From NCBI GenBank assembly GCA_021292105.1, contig CM037863.1, positions 9,240,085 to 9,304,084 of the forward strand: a stretch of DNA of 64,000 nt. The letters run 5' to 3'. The position numbers were made by a program, and so were the translations under genes. Below, in pieces: positions 49,020-61,976 of this stretch. Source of the DNA: Anadara kagoshimensis. Lineage: Eukaryota; Mollusca; Bivalvia; Arcoida; Arcidae. A model generated the notes under the pieces. The model was given only the letters and a program-made list of their open reading frames with translations, searched no databases and was not told the origin of the DNA. Within the stretch, counting starts at the first letter, position 1. Each line of letters begins with the position of its first letter.

Positions 49020-49130
49020 CTAAAATTAATTAGTCCTGCTCGACAGTTTTGATGACAGTGATATACAACAACGGACAACATGCAGTTTTAAACAATGTGA
49101 ACAAAGTGTTATACCATAGATTAGTCAACG
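49020..49130 (-). other. osr: Probable non-coding first exon of osr
   Basis: A strong donor, TTTTAG|GTAAGA (minus strand, 49020/49019), lies 859 bases above the acceptor at 48161 that precedes the start-codon exon. Vertebrate OSR genes also begin with a non-coding exon. The 5' limit is not defined. A TATA-like GGTATAACA lies near 49110-49120 on the minus strand and another, CTTATATC, near 49208-49217. Start site and extent are inference. Confidence 0.4.
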
Positions 49131-49676
49131 TTACTTATTTACAAGTGTCACATGACATCATCACGTGACTCAATTTCTGCCTCTGAATCGCTTTCCACTA
49201 ATGAGGATGATATAAGCGTAACTCTTTATTTTATGGAAAAACTCTGACAGTCACAAATTCTTTCTGAAGTGTTTTAATAATAAATAAATACCTTGTTGAA
49301 ACAATTAGAAACACATCTTTTAGGAGAAAAGATAAATAGCGGTAAAATTCGATAAATAAAAGAAAAATAAACACATAGGATTATTTGTCAATAATAAACA
49401 AATCTAAGTGTTAAATTGGGCGACTTATTTCCCGTTTGAAGTCGGAGTTTGGACGTTTGATTATTATGAGGTATTTGATAAAAATGTTTGTGCTCATTTT
49501 TACTTTAAATTCTTGGTTTTGTCACCCATTATTTACATCCGACAAAAAAAAAAATTGGCGCTCTTTTGTTGCGGGTCACTCTTATAAGTCTGCATTCTAT
49601 TTAGAAATTTAGAATTTTTTACAAGTATTAAAACGATTTACCGAAATCGAAGCCTTTCTTTAATTATTATTTTATT

Positions 49677-49764
<88 letters not shown>

Positions 49765-50150
49765 AATAAAAATACAAATGATTATGCTACTAATAAATAG
49801 ATATCAAAAAAATGTACACAATTTTATGATTTATCTTTAATTCTTAAAAATCAGTTTGAATTTGTTATTTTTATTATTTAATTTTTAGACACTTCTAGCC
49901 TTTGTTGAATTTAGTGAGCAAAACTATATGGATTACCGGGGCAAAGACGAGAATTTCATGATAGAATCCCCGCTCCGTATTTGGGAGTCCCGAGGGGTTT
50001 AAAATCTATTTCACTTCATTTTATAATTCTGTTGAAATGACATGCATCAGATAATGAATCGTTGGGGTGACCATCTCCGTCATTAAAACTGTCATGTGTT
50101 GATATCGAATGCACTTTTTCAATAAAAATTTAAAATCAGTACATAACACA
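49131..50150. other. Upstream region of osr
   Basis: Contains CACGTGAC near 49162 and TATA-like words. ATT/AAT microsatellite at 49676-49763. A diverged TGTCAT palindromic copy lies at 50092-50148. Promoter function is inference. Confidence 0.35.
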
Positions 50151-50152
50151 AC

Positions 50153-50330
50153 CACTACGGTAGCTTGGTTGGTAGAGTGTTCACACTGTATGTTGGAAAT
50201 CGAGCCCCCGACCGAGTCTGACCGGCAAGGCTTAAAAATAGGTAGTGAATGTTATTTCAACAAGCACTCAGTTTTTATATTAGAAATGGAATCGAAGTCA
50301 CCAGGACCTTCGGGTTGGACCTTAAAAACC
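50153..50330 (+). mobile_element. SINE family A, truncated
   Basis: ACGGTAGCTTGGTTGGTAGA head and GTAGTGAATGTTATTTCAAC body; the tail is missing. Confidence 0.7.
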
Positions 50331-50437
50331 GATGTCCAGTGTCACGACAGGCGTGTCAAGCAAAAAAACTATCAAGTGGTCCAAGACACGCGGGTTCCGG
50401 ACCACAGCTCCTACCAACTGAACTACCACACACACCA

Positions 50438-50775
50438 CTGCGGTAGCTGAGTTGGTAAAATGTTCGCTCTGTATATGTTGGACGTTGTGGGTTTGATTAT
50501 TCGAACCCCAGCCGGGTCAGACCTAAGACTTAAAAGTGGGTAGTGACTGCTCTTTCGGCAAGCACTCAGCATTACGAAATGAAAGCCACGGTTCTTTCGG
50601 AAGGGAATTTAAAATAAACGAGGTTCCGTGTCTTGGTAGGCTTGGCACGATAAAGAATCCTGCTGTATAATGCCATCAGCGCAAAGTATATGTAAATTTA
50701 GTCTTTAGCTGGCGACGTCTTGATATAAGTGAAATATTCTTGACTGGGACGTTAAACACCATTACTCAACTCTTA
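50438..50775 (+). mobile_element. SINE family A, full length
   Basis: CTGCGGTAGCTGAGTTGGTA head, GGTTTGATTATTCGAACCCC (box B with a small insertion), GGTTCTTTCGGAAGGGAATT body, and GACTGGGACGTTAAACACC tail. Confidence 0.85.
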
Positions 50776-51470
50776 CTCTGTCTGACCACCTAAGTTCAAA
50801 TTCCATCAGACAGATTACAGACAGAGAAAGTCTGTAGCTTCGTTTGCCGACGGTCTTCTCTGGTTTTCTCTTGTTACTCTAGTTTCCCCCTCCATGTCAG
50901 AATTGCCACCTCGATAACAAAGAAAGAATCTTGACTGGGACGTAAAAAACCATTACTTAACTCCACCCACTTTCTTGACACAGCTCCTCTTACCACCTAG
51001 GTTCAAATACCATTAGGCAGATTTTAGAGAGAAATTTGTTGATTCGCTTGTTGATCCAAGTTCTCAGTGGGTTTTTTTTCTGAATATTTTGGTTTCCCCT
51101 CCATGCCAGAACTGACCACCTCGAAAACAAAGAAAGAATCTTGACTGGGACGTAAAACACCATTACTCAACTCCATCCCAATCTTGAATTACGGTATCAT
51201 CAAATCCTTTATAATCCAAATTCTGACAAATGGTGGTTATGAATCGAAGTTTTCTCTGCATTCTGTTATCATTTTGCATGTCAAAGAGGTCGTTGCTTTT
51301 CTCTGACTGGACACTCAGATTTTCCTAACCATCCTGATTTTACCACGCACAATTTGAACCTATCAAACGTCCAACTGACCGATAGATCGACGAGATCAAA
51401 CCAACAAGGTTTAACAAGTCATTCGATTTGGATATAAGACTTTTAGACACTCCGATTTCCCCCACCATCC
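50776..51470 (+). repeat. Tandem SINE-tail units, about 215 bp
   Basis: Two clear units end in AAAGAATCTTGACTGGGACG at about 50925 and 51136. Each is preceded by a GTTTGCCGACGG- or GTTGATCCAAG-type block, TTTCCCCCTCCATG-like sequence, and CACCTCGA. A third, diverged unit follows without the tail. Confidence 0.6.
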
Positions 51471-52095
51471 TGAACTAACTATTCATTTCAATGCAACCCA
51501 CTTAGCAGCCAACAGACGAAAAGACCGAATAAATTATCGTACAATGTACTTAAATTTAAAATATCTAAATTTACTAATGATGAAAAATATTGCATAATTG
51601 ATTTATTAAATTAGAATTAAATTGATAAATTGCCTAATAATGATTTTTTTTAATTTAAGCCACTTTAGGGCAGATACAGGAAGACAATCGTTATAACAAC
51701 GTAAAACCCATTTTGACACTGGTGGTTCGATCTGAGTATGGAGTTTCCAAACCTATGTCGATTTCTAAAATTTAAATTTAAAAGTTTCGGGAATTTTAGG
51801 ATACAAGTACCAATTAAAAATATAAAATTATTTAAAAATGAGCATTCTTTAATACTAGGTTAATTTCACGGTTCAAAATCAGCATTCAGCTAAAAAAAAA
51901 AAAACCTTTTATGATGACCTGAAAAACTGTTAAACATCGGCTATCAGTATTTTATTTCTAGCAGTGACTAAAAAACGTGTGTCCATCAATAGTTTTGACA
52001 TTTCAAGACAAAACAAAACCAAAAAAAAAAAACTCATTTAATTATTTTGCAAAGCTTTGTTTAATGTGTCTAATGTATTGTCAGTTATGTAATAT

Positions 52096-52275
52096 ACAGT
52101 CCAACCTGCCTTAACGACCACCTCTATATAAGGGTCATCTGCTTATAAAGGTTAGTAAAATTGTATTCCAATTGTTCTTTATTCATATTATTTGGACCTG
52201 TGTATAAAGGGCACCTGCACATAAAGGTCACTTTTACTATTTTCCTAAGGTGGCCTTTATACAAATTAAATGTTT
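52096..52275. mobile_element. TATAAAGG inverted-repeat element, copy
   Basis: ACAGTCCAACCTGCCTTAAC at the left, GGTGGCCTTTATACAAATTA at the right. Confidence 0.7.
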
Positions 52276-52309
52276 GACTTTAGTTTACTTTATGCCCTAA
52301 TATTCAGCT

Positions 52310-52560
52310 AGGGTGGGGTGGCAGGGTGGTATGCGAATAGGCTATAGTTAAAGCGCGAGCTTACGATTCATAGGTTCAAATTCCACTCGGGAAGATTCTG
52401 GTGTGAACAACTTTGCAATTTTGCTTTCAAAACATCGTTGAAACAATGTCCAGGCAATCTGGTTCACTCCATCATCCAAACACTGGCCGACTCGATAAAT
52501 GGAGCGACAGAAGTTTGAACCTTCATTTCAGTGCAAAAATTTAATACCATCATCTCATTT
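52310..52560 (+). mobile_element. Possible decayed tRNA-derived SINE
   Basis: A tRNA-like head, GCTATAGTTAAAGCGCGAGC and ATAGGTTCAAATTCCACTCG, followed by ~170 bases without a known tail. Confidence 0.4.
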
Positions 52561-52716
52561 TACTCCATCTATGTACAACGGTGATAACCAAAAGTACAAT
52601 GTAATTTTTTTTTTCGAAACCTATCGAATTCCAATATTCTAATTGATTTAATCAAAGTTTTCGGTACAAAATATTTCTGCAATCTTAACAAAAAAGAACT
52701 CCTCTAGTACTACAGT

Positions 52717-52762
<46 letters not shown>

Positions 52763-53459
52763 ATGCCGACCGGTTGGTATGTCGGTATTTGGTAAGTACA
52801 AAGGTAACTAACTTTCACAACAATTATCGTTATCTATATCACATTAACTTGTAATTATAGTAACTTCATTTACATAATAAACCAATAAAGATAATTCCAG
52901 TATAATTCCACCAAGATAAAAACAACAAGTGCGCGCTTTTCTTCTATTTTATCATGCTAATTTAGTTTATGTAAACCTTTTCCGAAGACAGCACCATAAA
53001 ACTAAGAAAGGGACCGATATGGCCCTGATGAGATTATCCGGCTATTTCCTTACCGTTAGCCGATATCACCCGATTTCAAAAATCCCGACGATAATCTAAT
53101 CTCTCACTTATAAATAATTGATTAAGCTTTGAAAGAAAAAGTGTGATAATCCTGTTTTCTGTAAATAATTTTGTGTAAATATAATCATTGGGTAATAATA
53201 GGAAAATACAACACGATATCAACACAACACAAAGTATGATGTTCTCAAAGACAAAGGTGTGAATTCATCGCGGTAACAACAACAAGGAAAGGACACAAAA
53301 CATCTTGATAAAATACGTGTTAATTGTTGTGTAAACTTATGTGAATAAATGACAATATATGTACTGTTATATGTAAAATATCTTTTCGTCACCCCATTTT
53401 CTTTATATCATAGATCCTCCGACTGCTCTCTCTCTCTCTATCTCTCTCTCTCTCTCTCG
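52717..53459. repeat. Two CT microsatellites
   Basis: CT runs at 52717-52760 and 53427-53459, with unremarkable sequence between. Confidence 0.9.
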
Positions 53460-54161
53460 TATGTTAAAAATAAATAATAATTCTTTTTAGAAAAATAATT
53501 CCATTTGATATTTAAAAACATCTGGATCAAGGTTAAACGTTTACTTTTTGTTAAATCTTCTATTTGATTAAATTTTTCAAAATTCTTAAGATATTAATAA
53601 GCTGTTCTAAGTTCCTTTATGTCTTTTTTTAACTATTTGGTTAGCAAAGTATACGCTAGCGTGACTCTTTTTTTTATTATTTCTTAGCTAATTGAAAATA
53701 TTTAAGTAAAAACATTATTTCTATGTAATGAGCTAATTTTCTTATTTTATAGAATTTCAAAAAAAAAATAAATAAATAAAAAAAAAATCACATTGCATCT
53801 ATAATAAACATTTTGAATTTTAATAACATTTTGGAATTTTTTAACGATTAACCGCTATCGGAGTTTCCAACAACCAATTTCAAACATTGGAACTAAAATA
53901 AACAAAGATGATGCAATAAAAATAATAAGGTTTCTAAAAAAAATAATTAGAAATTGCAACTACGTGCATTATTTTTACGGTTGCTATATATGTTTTGTCC
54001 TAAATTCATTTTTTTTTCATAAATATACATTCCTAGGATTAAGTTGTAAATAAGAAAATAAAAATAAAGGGACCTTGAAGGTAGATGTGACCAAAGTGAA
54101 CATATAAAATTGATTGAGATTTCGAAATTACAGAAATTAGTTGTATTGTCAAATATGAAGC

Positions 54162-54219
54162 TGTCATGTGCTACTTTTGAATGTATTATTTTATAAAAAT
54201 TCAAAAGTAGCACATGACA
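54162..54219. mobile_element. TGTCAT palindromic element (simple form)
   Basis: TGTCATGTGCTACTTTTGAA faces TTCAAAAGTAGCACATGACA; AAGC flanks both sides (54158-54161 and 54220-54223). Confidence 0.85.
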
Positions 54220-54499
54220 AAGCGGAAAACGATATAGACATTGAAGAAAGACGTGACAACCAAACCGTACACACAAAATGACTCGAGATTTCAAAATAAC
54301 GGATATTTCGGTCACATGCATGTTGTCGGCGGCTTTTGTTACGGATTTTCCTTGTTTCCCTGTGAAGTAGTGTCTCGTGAATCTGGAGTAGTAATATTTT
54401 AAATCTTTCATGTGATAAACTTAACACATTTCTATTTTCCGTTTTAACTTATATCTCAGCGTTACTTTTCAAATTTTCAAGTACTTCCATAAACAAAAT

Positions 54500-54950
54500 T
54501 AAAATTTGAAGGCTGTAGGAAAATATAGAGTTCCGGCCTAATTCCGTGAGAATGTAGTTCGGATTTCCAACTAGCAAAATTGGAATTTTACATTTTTATT
54601 GAAAATGCATGTCAAGTACAAATTTTTAAAGGAATTACCCTTTAAGATCACGAAATCGACAGTACTATTTTTCAAAATGCAGGTTATTTAGTAAAACCAA
54701 AAATCCGACCTAATTCCGTAAGAATGTAGTTCGGAATCAAGTTCAACAGGCAAATTTGGAATTATACATTTTACTGACAATGTATATTTCTCTTGATCAA
54801 ATAAAATCTAGAACGGAGTTACTTTTGAAAATTCACCAAATTTAATGTATTATTCCCAAATTAAAGGTAATCTGGTTTTCTAGGAAAAAATCCGACCTAA
54901 TTTTGTGACAACGTTTTTCGGAATCAATTTTTTGGGGGGGGGGGGGGGTT
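54500..54950. repeat. Degenerate tandem repeat, about 175-bp unit, three copies
   Basis: GACCTAATTCCGTRAGAATG-type words at 54535, 54706 and 54892, each followed by GTAGTTCGGA-like sequence and TTGGAATTWTACATTT. A run of about 15 G lies near 54935. Confidence 0.7.
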
Positions 54951-56318
54951 AAACAATATGTATTCATCATTAAATACAAATGATACAACACAAAACAAAC
55001 TTTAAACTGGATTCAGGAACAAGCCTAGGTTTCCATAAATTTAAAATAATTAGTAGCCAAATATCCAAATATTTGTGAAAATATAGTCCTTTTTAAAGTA
55101 TTTTCCCACAAATTTGCTAAAATAGGTTACTTTTTGAAAGAATTTCTCAGAAATTAGTAGCCAATGACGATTTTGGCTACCAGGAATGGAAACATAGCAA
55201 GCGCTAGCTTTTAAACCCGTCTCCCTTTTCAGAACAACTGTACAACATAATGTAAAACAACCTTCATTGTCAACTGCCAACCCCAAACCAATTCAGTAAG
55301 TCCTTATTTCTCGATTTGCACTTTGGGTTTACAGTGAAACAATAAAGGCTGTTCTACAGTAATTCAGAATGTAATGGCCGTAACTAGGAAAAATATATAA
55401 AGTTATAAGTGAGTAGGTAGGTTAATTATTAAATTACTAACAAAATATTTTTTTACTCAATGCATAACATGCAAACAGAAACGCATATTTTAAAATATGA
55501 CTATCAATAATCATTTCAACCCAATTTCAAAAAAAAAATTCTATTATTTTTATGGTCGCCATTTTTATTTTTTATTTTTTATAGATAAATTTAATTTGGG
55601 TTAGGGGAGATGATTCAAAAGGTTTGCTCTAAGATCAATATGTTTGCAAATTTAGATTGATAATATTAGGTACATATTTTGCATATTCATGTATATTTAA
55701 TTCAGACAATTAAATGCTATTAATTACAAGCATTTCTAGCAAATTTACTCTAATGTGCCAATTTTTGAATTATTCATTTCAAATACTTAATTAAATTAAA
55801 TAAAAAATAGCTCAAGAGAGTACTAAATTGCAATGCTTGACTTGCTGGACATCCCTATGGGAGAATCGGGGTATCACGTTTCCAATTTTTTCCCTGTACT
55901 CAGCAATATCCGTGAGAAAGATGGACAATATGTCATCTTAAGCTAAGTTGATTTTAATTTTTACGCTGTGAAATATTGAATATTAATAGAATTAAAATTA
56001 AACTGAGTTAAATGTTATAAGTGTGATTCAGATTTATTGAAAATTGTGAAAATCCCAAAAAGCTGGTCATTATGATGTAATTAAAAATCCTTGTCATAGC
56101 TATGACAATATGTTATTTTTGAATTATTATGAAATAACTACATTAAAATAGCATATGCATAAGCATATGAAATTATGCATTTATCATTTTTAAAGTTTTT
56201 TATTTTTTATAAATTTAATCATTAATACATTTAATAATAAATATAATGCAGTAGTTAACGTGACGCACGCACGTGTTTAAACATCGAAAAATGAAATGAA
56301 TGATGATGTGTTTGCTCC
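54951..56318. other. Non-coding AT-rich stretch
   Basis: No gene or repeat family recognised. Confidence 0.45.
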
Positions 56319-56471
56319 CTCTCTCTCTCTTTTCTCTCTCTCTCTCTCTCTCTTGGTGGGGATGCTTAATGCAAGGTCGGACGCAAATGAAGTGGGTGGG
56401 AGGATTTTGAATAAAATAAGATTTAACAGGAGAATAAGTGTGTGTGTGTGTGTGGTGTGTGTGTGTGTGTG
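56319..56471. repeat. CT and GT microsatellites
   Basis: CT at 56319-56353 and GT at 56439-56471. Confidence 0.95.
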
Positions 56472-56525
56472 ATCCAAGTTTCTGTTATAAACCACTTTAG
56501 ATTTGCCAAATATTGAAGCCAAATA

Positions 56526-56868
56526 CGATACCGTGGACAGATTCAACGGCAATAACCTATACCCTTTGTATATTGTGTAAAGCTTATTTGTACAGAGGTA
56601 AGAAGTCCAAAAATATCCCTATTGTGTCGGCATGCTGTTAAGAGATTCTGAAGTAGAAATTCACACCTTTTATGTATTGTTTTCAGTTAGTGATGAAGCC
56701 AGTCGGTTTTTCCATTGTCGGCATAATAAGAGATTCGGAAGTAGAATTCACACCTTTTGTATATTGTGTGACATAAGTGATGAAGCCAGTCTGTTTTTAC
56801 AGTGTCGGTATCATAAAGTCTTACGGATTCAGTGGCAAATTACGCCTTTCTTGTATATATTGAACTGA
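56526..56868. repeat. 90-bp tandem repeat, about four copies
   Basis: GTCGG words at 56626, 56717 and 56804 with shared AGTGATGAAGCCAGTC and TTCACACCTTTT blocks. The 78-codon frame over it follows the repeat. Confidence 0.7.
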
Positions 56869-57327
56869 TTGATGCAAATTGAAAAAGAAACCCCTTTTTT
56901 CCATCCCTAAATCACAAAGAAAACAAAGGTTTTAATTAACTCTTAAATCCTATTGTTTGATAAAAAAAAAAAAAAAAAAAAAAAAAAATAAATTCCACGG
57001 GAAAGATTTCTATTTGAACCCTCAACTTTTATATATTAATTTCGACTGAAAAAAAAACCTAAAGCATGGAATCGAGAGATTTTTTAACATGTCTGCGTTA
57101 AAAAAATAATAATTACAATAAATAAAATGTTGGTTTCATCTTCCCGAGATGAGATTTTGAAGTTTTACGAAGGCAATTATTGTATGATTTGTAAAGTTCT
57201 GGTTTCAATTTCACATCGAATTCTTAATTACTAAAAATAATTAGTCAGAATTCCCTAAAAATATTTTCAGAGAAATTATGTATTCTGTAACAGAAAAAAA
57301 GAATGAAAGGAAACAAATAAACATTAA

Positions 57328-58194
57328 TCCTCTTCTACAAAATGTATTATCGAATGACACCCGATTACCTCAGCGATCTTGTTCCTCCTCTAAACGCTGA
57401 TATGCACTCTTACAATACCCGTCATCAAGATGACGTGTTATCAGTCCCATGTAATAGTGAATCTTACTTTAAGTCCTTTCTACCATCTGTTGTTCGGGAA
57501 TGGAATAATATACCACTTACAATCAGACAATCTTCTCTCAGTAGTTTCCGAAATTACATTAATCAAAATCTTGAAAAAGTCCCCGAGTATTTCCTAGTAG
57601 GAGACCGCCTTGGACAGATACACCATGCAAGATTGCGAATGAAATGTAGTTCTTTAAAACAACACTTATACGAAAAAAATATTGTTGATAACCCTAACTG
57701 CATTTGTGGTAAAGTAGAATCAACTCTACACTATTTTTTCGAATGCCCACTCTACACAACTATCAGAAACAATTATATTAATTCTAACGTGTCAAATTTT
57801 ACTTTATGGTAGTCAAGATTTCACTTTACAACAAAATACTGAATTGTTTAAAAGAGTACAATCTTACATTATACGTTCTAAACGATTTACCTAATATTGC
57901 TTTTGAATTTGTAATGCTCTTCTAATTAATTGTACATGTATATTACATATTTGACCTAAACATTATGCCATCCTTTGCTTATGTTGCTTTTTCCTTCTTG
58001 TTTGTATATTATATATGTTCTCTTTTTTCATCATCTCTGTCAAATTGTGTTACTTTTGTTCCACATGTTAATAATTGTATATGCAGTTGTGGGAGACTGA
58101 ATTTAAATTAAATTCTTGTTTCAGAATCCCAACTTATATTTTGTAATCTTTAATTTTGTGAAATTATATTCATATAATAAATATTGTTTAAACT
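57328..58194 (+). mobile_element. 5'-truncated non-LTR retrotransposon (LINE) 3' end
   Basis: An 867-base remnant with the C-terminal part of a LINE reverse-transcriptase polyprotein plus 3' UTR. AAATAAACATTAA occurs at both edges (57315-57327 and 58195-58207), a 13-base target-site duplication. An AATAAA lies near the 3' end. 5' truncation at insertion is the usual fate of LINE copies. Confidence 0.8.
57342..57894 (+). pseudogene. LINE reverse-transcriptase C-terminal fragment
   Basis: The open frame 57342-57812 encodes 156 residues of a typical LINE C-terminus: YNTRHQ, SFLPSVVREWNNIP, QIHHARLRMKCSSLKQHLY, and the zinc-knuckle-like CICGKVESTLHYFFECPLY (C-x-C...H...C). The frame then stops, but a shifted frame from 57808 to 57894 continues for 28 residues to a stop. 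This suggests a frameshift near 57807. The polymerase core is absent, so the copy is dead. Clade not determined. Confidence 0.8.
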
Positions 58195-58222
58195 AAATAA
58201 ACATTAAAAAGAGTTGAGAGTG

Positions 58223-58300
58223 AGAAATAATGGTTAACGTCCCAATCAAGAATACTTCGCTTATATCGAGACGTCGCCAACTATAGGCGAAGGTGCAGAA
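58223..58300 (-). mobile_element. SINE 3'-tail fragment
   Basis: TTAACGTCCCAATCAAGAAT then ATCGAGACGTCGCCAACTAT: reverse tail of family A, directly after the LINE. Confidence 0.7.
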
Positions 58301-58539
58301 ATTAAAAAAGAAAAGAAAAAAATCATAAAAAATGTTCAAGATTTTTTATAATGCACTCATAATAGAATATATAATTTGCCAACTTGATAATTAGTTATAA
58401 CTTTACAAAAAGTACAAATTCCACATCTGGCATGTAGAAAAACAATAATTATTTTCAGAAAAACAATCAAACAAAGTTATCATAAATTTTAAGTCAGTGG
58501 TCAATAAGACGGTTTGTTTTTCTAATTTTCATATTATTT

Positions 58540-58622
58540 ATTTATTCATTTATTCATTTATTTTATTTTATTTTATTTTATTTTATTTTATTTTATTTTA
58601 TTTTATTTTATTTTATTTATTT
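58540..58622. repeat. TTTTA microsatellite
   Basis: About 15 TTTTA units with TTTA edges. Confidence 0.95.
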
Positions 58623-59112
58623 TTATTTATTTTCTCATTGTTTCACGTTCTTTATTGCGTTGCCTGTTGCCACGTTCATGTATTGACCATTTCGAAAACA
58701 CGACAGGGGAGATAACACCTATGAACGAAAACGAGGCTTGGGGGGGCAAGCTACATCCGTCCAGTATAGTTGCAGCGTAGAATATGACGATTGAAACGGA
58801 GAAAAAAAAGACTTTTGTTGTACCCCAGGTTGTACAAAATTCTTAAGTATATCACAATCTTCACAATTTATCATCCAAAAATATTTGTCAAAGAGTTTTG
58901 ATTATTAAAGCATTTATTTGATGTATTTATTACAGCCGAAAATCATCTGTCAAAATTACTGGACAGTAGATATCAAGAAATGAATTTCATCTTCTATAGA
59001 ATTACTATAACATTTAGTGCATAATTTATCTTTTTTTCTATTTTTGAATAACGTCCAATTTCAATTTTTTATCTGTGATGTAATTCTTAATCTGGTTATA
59101 TTTAAATAATCA

Positions 59113-59370
59113 GGCCCCGGTTTCACTATCATTCCTTAGCTAAGATTTTCCTTAACTTAAACCTTGCAAAATTTCAAATCTTTATAATTTTGTTAATTTT
59201 GAAGATATGGAGGAATTTAATGTGTCATTTGTAAGATCACCTCTAGAATAAAACATTTGCATTTAGTTTTGATAAAAATATTCACCAGTAGTTCCAAAAA
59301 AGATTAACAAAATTTGCTAAATTTAAGTTAAGGAAAATCTTAGCTAAGGAATGATTGTGAAACCGGGGCC
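59113..59370. mobile_element. CCCCGGTTTCAC inverted-repeat element, copy 2
   Basis: Left GGCCCCGGTTTCACTATCAT then TCCTTAGCTAAGATTTTCC. The right end is its inverse (GGAAAATCTTAGCTAAGGAA ... GAAACCGGGGCC). About 45-base arms with few mismatches. Confidence 0.8.
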
Positions 59371-60142
59371 AGTTTTGTTTTCCTTATATCTGTGTATGGC
59401 TAATGTAAAATTTAATATTTTATAATGTATTAAAATCAGTTTGGCAGTCTTTTTAAGGTAAAATAAAAAATTTTTTCGAAAGAATGAAACTTTACTCTAA
59501 AAATCTTCATATTTAATTTGATCAACGCCCGTGACGTTTAATAGAGTCTTTAAAGTATTCTGTGTTCAACGTCGCTGATTATATATATCACATTTCTTCT
59601 TCCTTATTTAACTTTTTTTTTTTTCATTTTAAGAGGTTCTGAATATATTAAACAAATTTAAACCGCACAAACATTTTTAACTGTTCATTTTGAAAATTTT
59701 ATATTTTGATTATTTTTTATTATCATAATTTCATTCTGTAAATATTTCTCGAAGTCAGAACTTCTGTAATAGAATATTACTGGAACCGAGAATCTTTATT
59801 TCAAAAGTGATAGTTTTGACTTGTACGAAAGTGTATATTACATATTTTTACCCACAGGTAAAGGTTGCTAATTAATGTTGATAATCTGCATACCTTATCA
59901 ACAGACGCAGTAACTTATTGATAACGGAAGCAAATTCCAAATTCCCATTGGATCAGATGATAGTATATTATACGTGGAAAATGTACCTACATGGTGTTAA
60001 TCTCATTAACATTAATTAATTACCTCGATTTATGATGAATATTATGATTCTGAATTACTAGTACCCACACTAGTTTTGAAACTGCCGTGAATTAATACTT
60101 CTAATTTCATGACTTCGTATAGTTAATGACTGTGTATTCAAA

Positions 60143-60209
<67 letters not shown>

Positions 60210-61370
60210 ATTCATTCATTCATTCATTCATTCATTCATTCATTCATTCATTCATTCATTCATTCATTCTCTCAACTTACCGTTGAAGAGCACATGAAAT
60301 AAAATTCTGTGACGTTAAACCAGCTACAATTATAGATGTTTGAACTATATTCTCAAAATGATTTTTAATTTTAATTTTTATTACTATTATTATTTTTTGT
60401 TAAAAAAGACTTTATAATGAAATAAAATTCAAATTCTTTAATTTCTAAAACGGAAAACTTTGGGTCTAAATTCTGTAACGATATGCCGGTTACCTGTGAA
60501 ATACCGGTAAAAATCCGGCATAGAATTTTGTCATCTTTAACGCAAATTGGAAGCAAAAAGTCGTTTATAAAAATGTAAAAATATCCTGAGAAACAACAAA
60601 TGTCGAAAAATGTAACCATAATCAAGATTTTGGATACTATAAGTGAAAAAGGGTGAAATAAAGGCAATTTTTTAAACAAAAATAGAAGGAAAGACATCAG
60701 ATATAAAAATAATTTTTACACCATAGGCACGGGATTATTTCGATCTTTTATAACTTATGATAACAAATTGATGGTTTAATGGTAAAAAATACTTTTTCAA
60801 CGATTTTATTCACGTTCCTTCATAATTTAATTACTGTAAATCGGAACTTGAGCTATTCGGGGTCTATCGATGAGGAAAAGTTGTACTATGGCAAGTGAGT
60901 GGTTTATTTTTTTTTTAAATAGAAACAATTACTAGTTCTTACTCTCAACTAATAACTGTTTTTACTTATTTATATACCACTTTATTTGACACATAGGAAA
61001 GATATATCAACTACAGATAAATTTACAAACGTAGACGTCTTTTTTTTAACAGCCGTGTCAACTTTCGGTTTCCTTTTTGGTTGCTGTAATTTAAATAATT
61101 TCTACAAATAAATGATTAATACACACTGTTTCACTTTCTGTATTATTTTATTTCTTTTATTCGTCATAATTGTTGGTGAAAACGATAACGAAGAACTACT
61201 AATTCACAATTTTCGACAGCGTAACCGCATCTCAATGTAGGCTTTCTTCAGCAACCTGTTGGACTTGCCCCCCCACGAGACTTAAACGAGACTTCGGTAG
61301 ACGCGAGACTTTGTGTTTTCGAAATGGTGAATTTTTGTTACAATTCTTCTTCCCTTTATCCGCGCGCGCA
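59371..61370. other. Non-coding AT-rich stretch with AAAT/ATTC arrays
   Basis: AAAT array 60140-60210 and ATTC array 60211-60269 abut. A donor-like AACGGTAAGTTGAG lies on the minus strand at about 60280, without a convincing exon. Confidence 0.5.
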
Positions 61371-61377
61371 TGTACAT

Positions 61378-61436
61378 GTGTTGTATGCTATTTTTGAATT
61401 AATTATTTCATAAAAACTTCAAAGTAGCACATGATA
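61378..61436. mobile_element. TGTCAT palindromic element, degenerate
   Basis: TGTATGCTATTTTTGAATT faces CTTCAAAGTAGCACATGATA; ends decayed. Confidence 0.5.
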
Positions 61437-61612
61437 CTTGGAAACTGAAACTTCAATTGTATTAAACAAAGGGTCATGTGCAGATACTTATGTTTTAAAA
61501 TGGGACACATCCAACGCTCACTCATAAAATAAATTTAGCCCAGTAACTTGAAATTGACATTCTCACAATGACGGGCTAAATAAATAGCGATTTATTTTAG
61601 ACTAGGATGAAA

Positions 61613-61629
61613 TTATAATAATAATAATA

Positions 61630-61667
<38 letters not shown>
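61613..61667. repeat. AAT/ATT microsatellite
   Basis: AAT units followed by ATT units, self-complementary. Confidence 0.9.
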
Positions 61668-61976
61668 CGATGCTAACAAAAGAAAACACATGTAAACATG
61701 GAACACTGTGAATTTCTATTGTGAAAAAAAGAAAAAGAACCAATAACAAAAACAAAAGAGAAAAGAAAGGATAGAAAAGAAAAGCTTAAGGTTAAAGGAA
61801 AAAAAAGCATCAATACCGTTATTGATATAAATTTATTTCGATTCCTTAGAGAAACATTTTTTATGATCTATTAAACCATTTGAATGGTTAGAAATAAAGG
61901 AATAGAAACAGATGTATTTCCCGAAAATGTGCAATCAATTTTAATCATATTCAAATTTAATTTAATTGTATCTCTT

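Noticed and set aside
53947-54411. 154-codon minus-strand frame
   Set aside because: It overlaps the palindromic element at 54162, is rich in Phe/Tyr/Ile as expected of AT-rich DNA, and shows no motif.
61190-61270. Second hammerhead candidate on the minus strand (CTGAAGA ... CGAAAA)
   Set aside because: Core-like words are present but the intervening sequence does not form a proper stem II next to them and stem III is absent.
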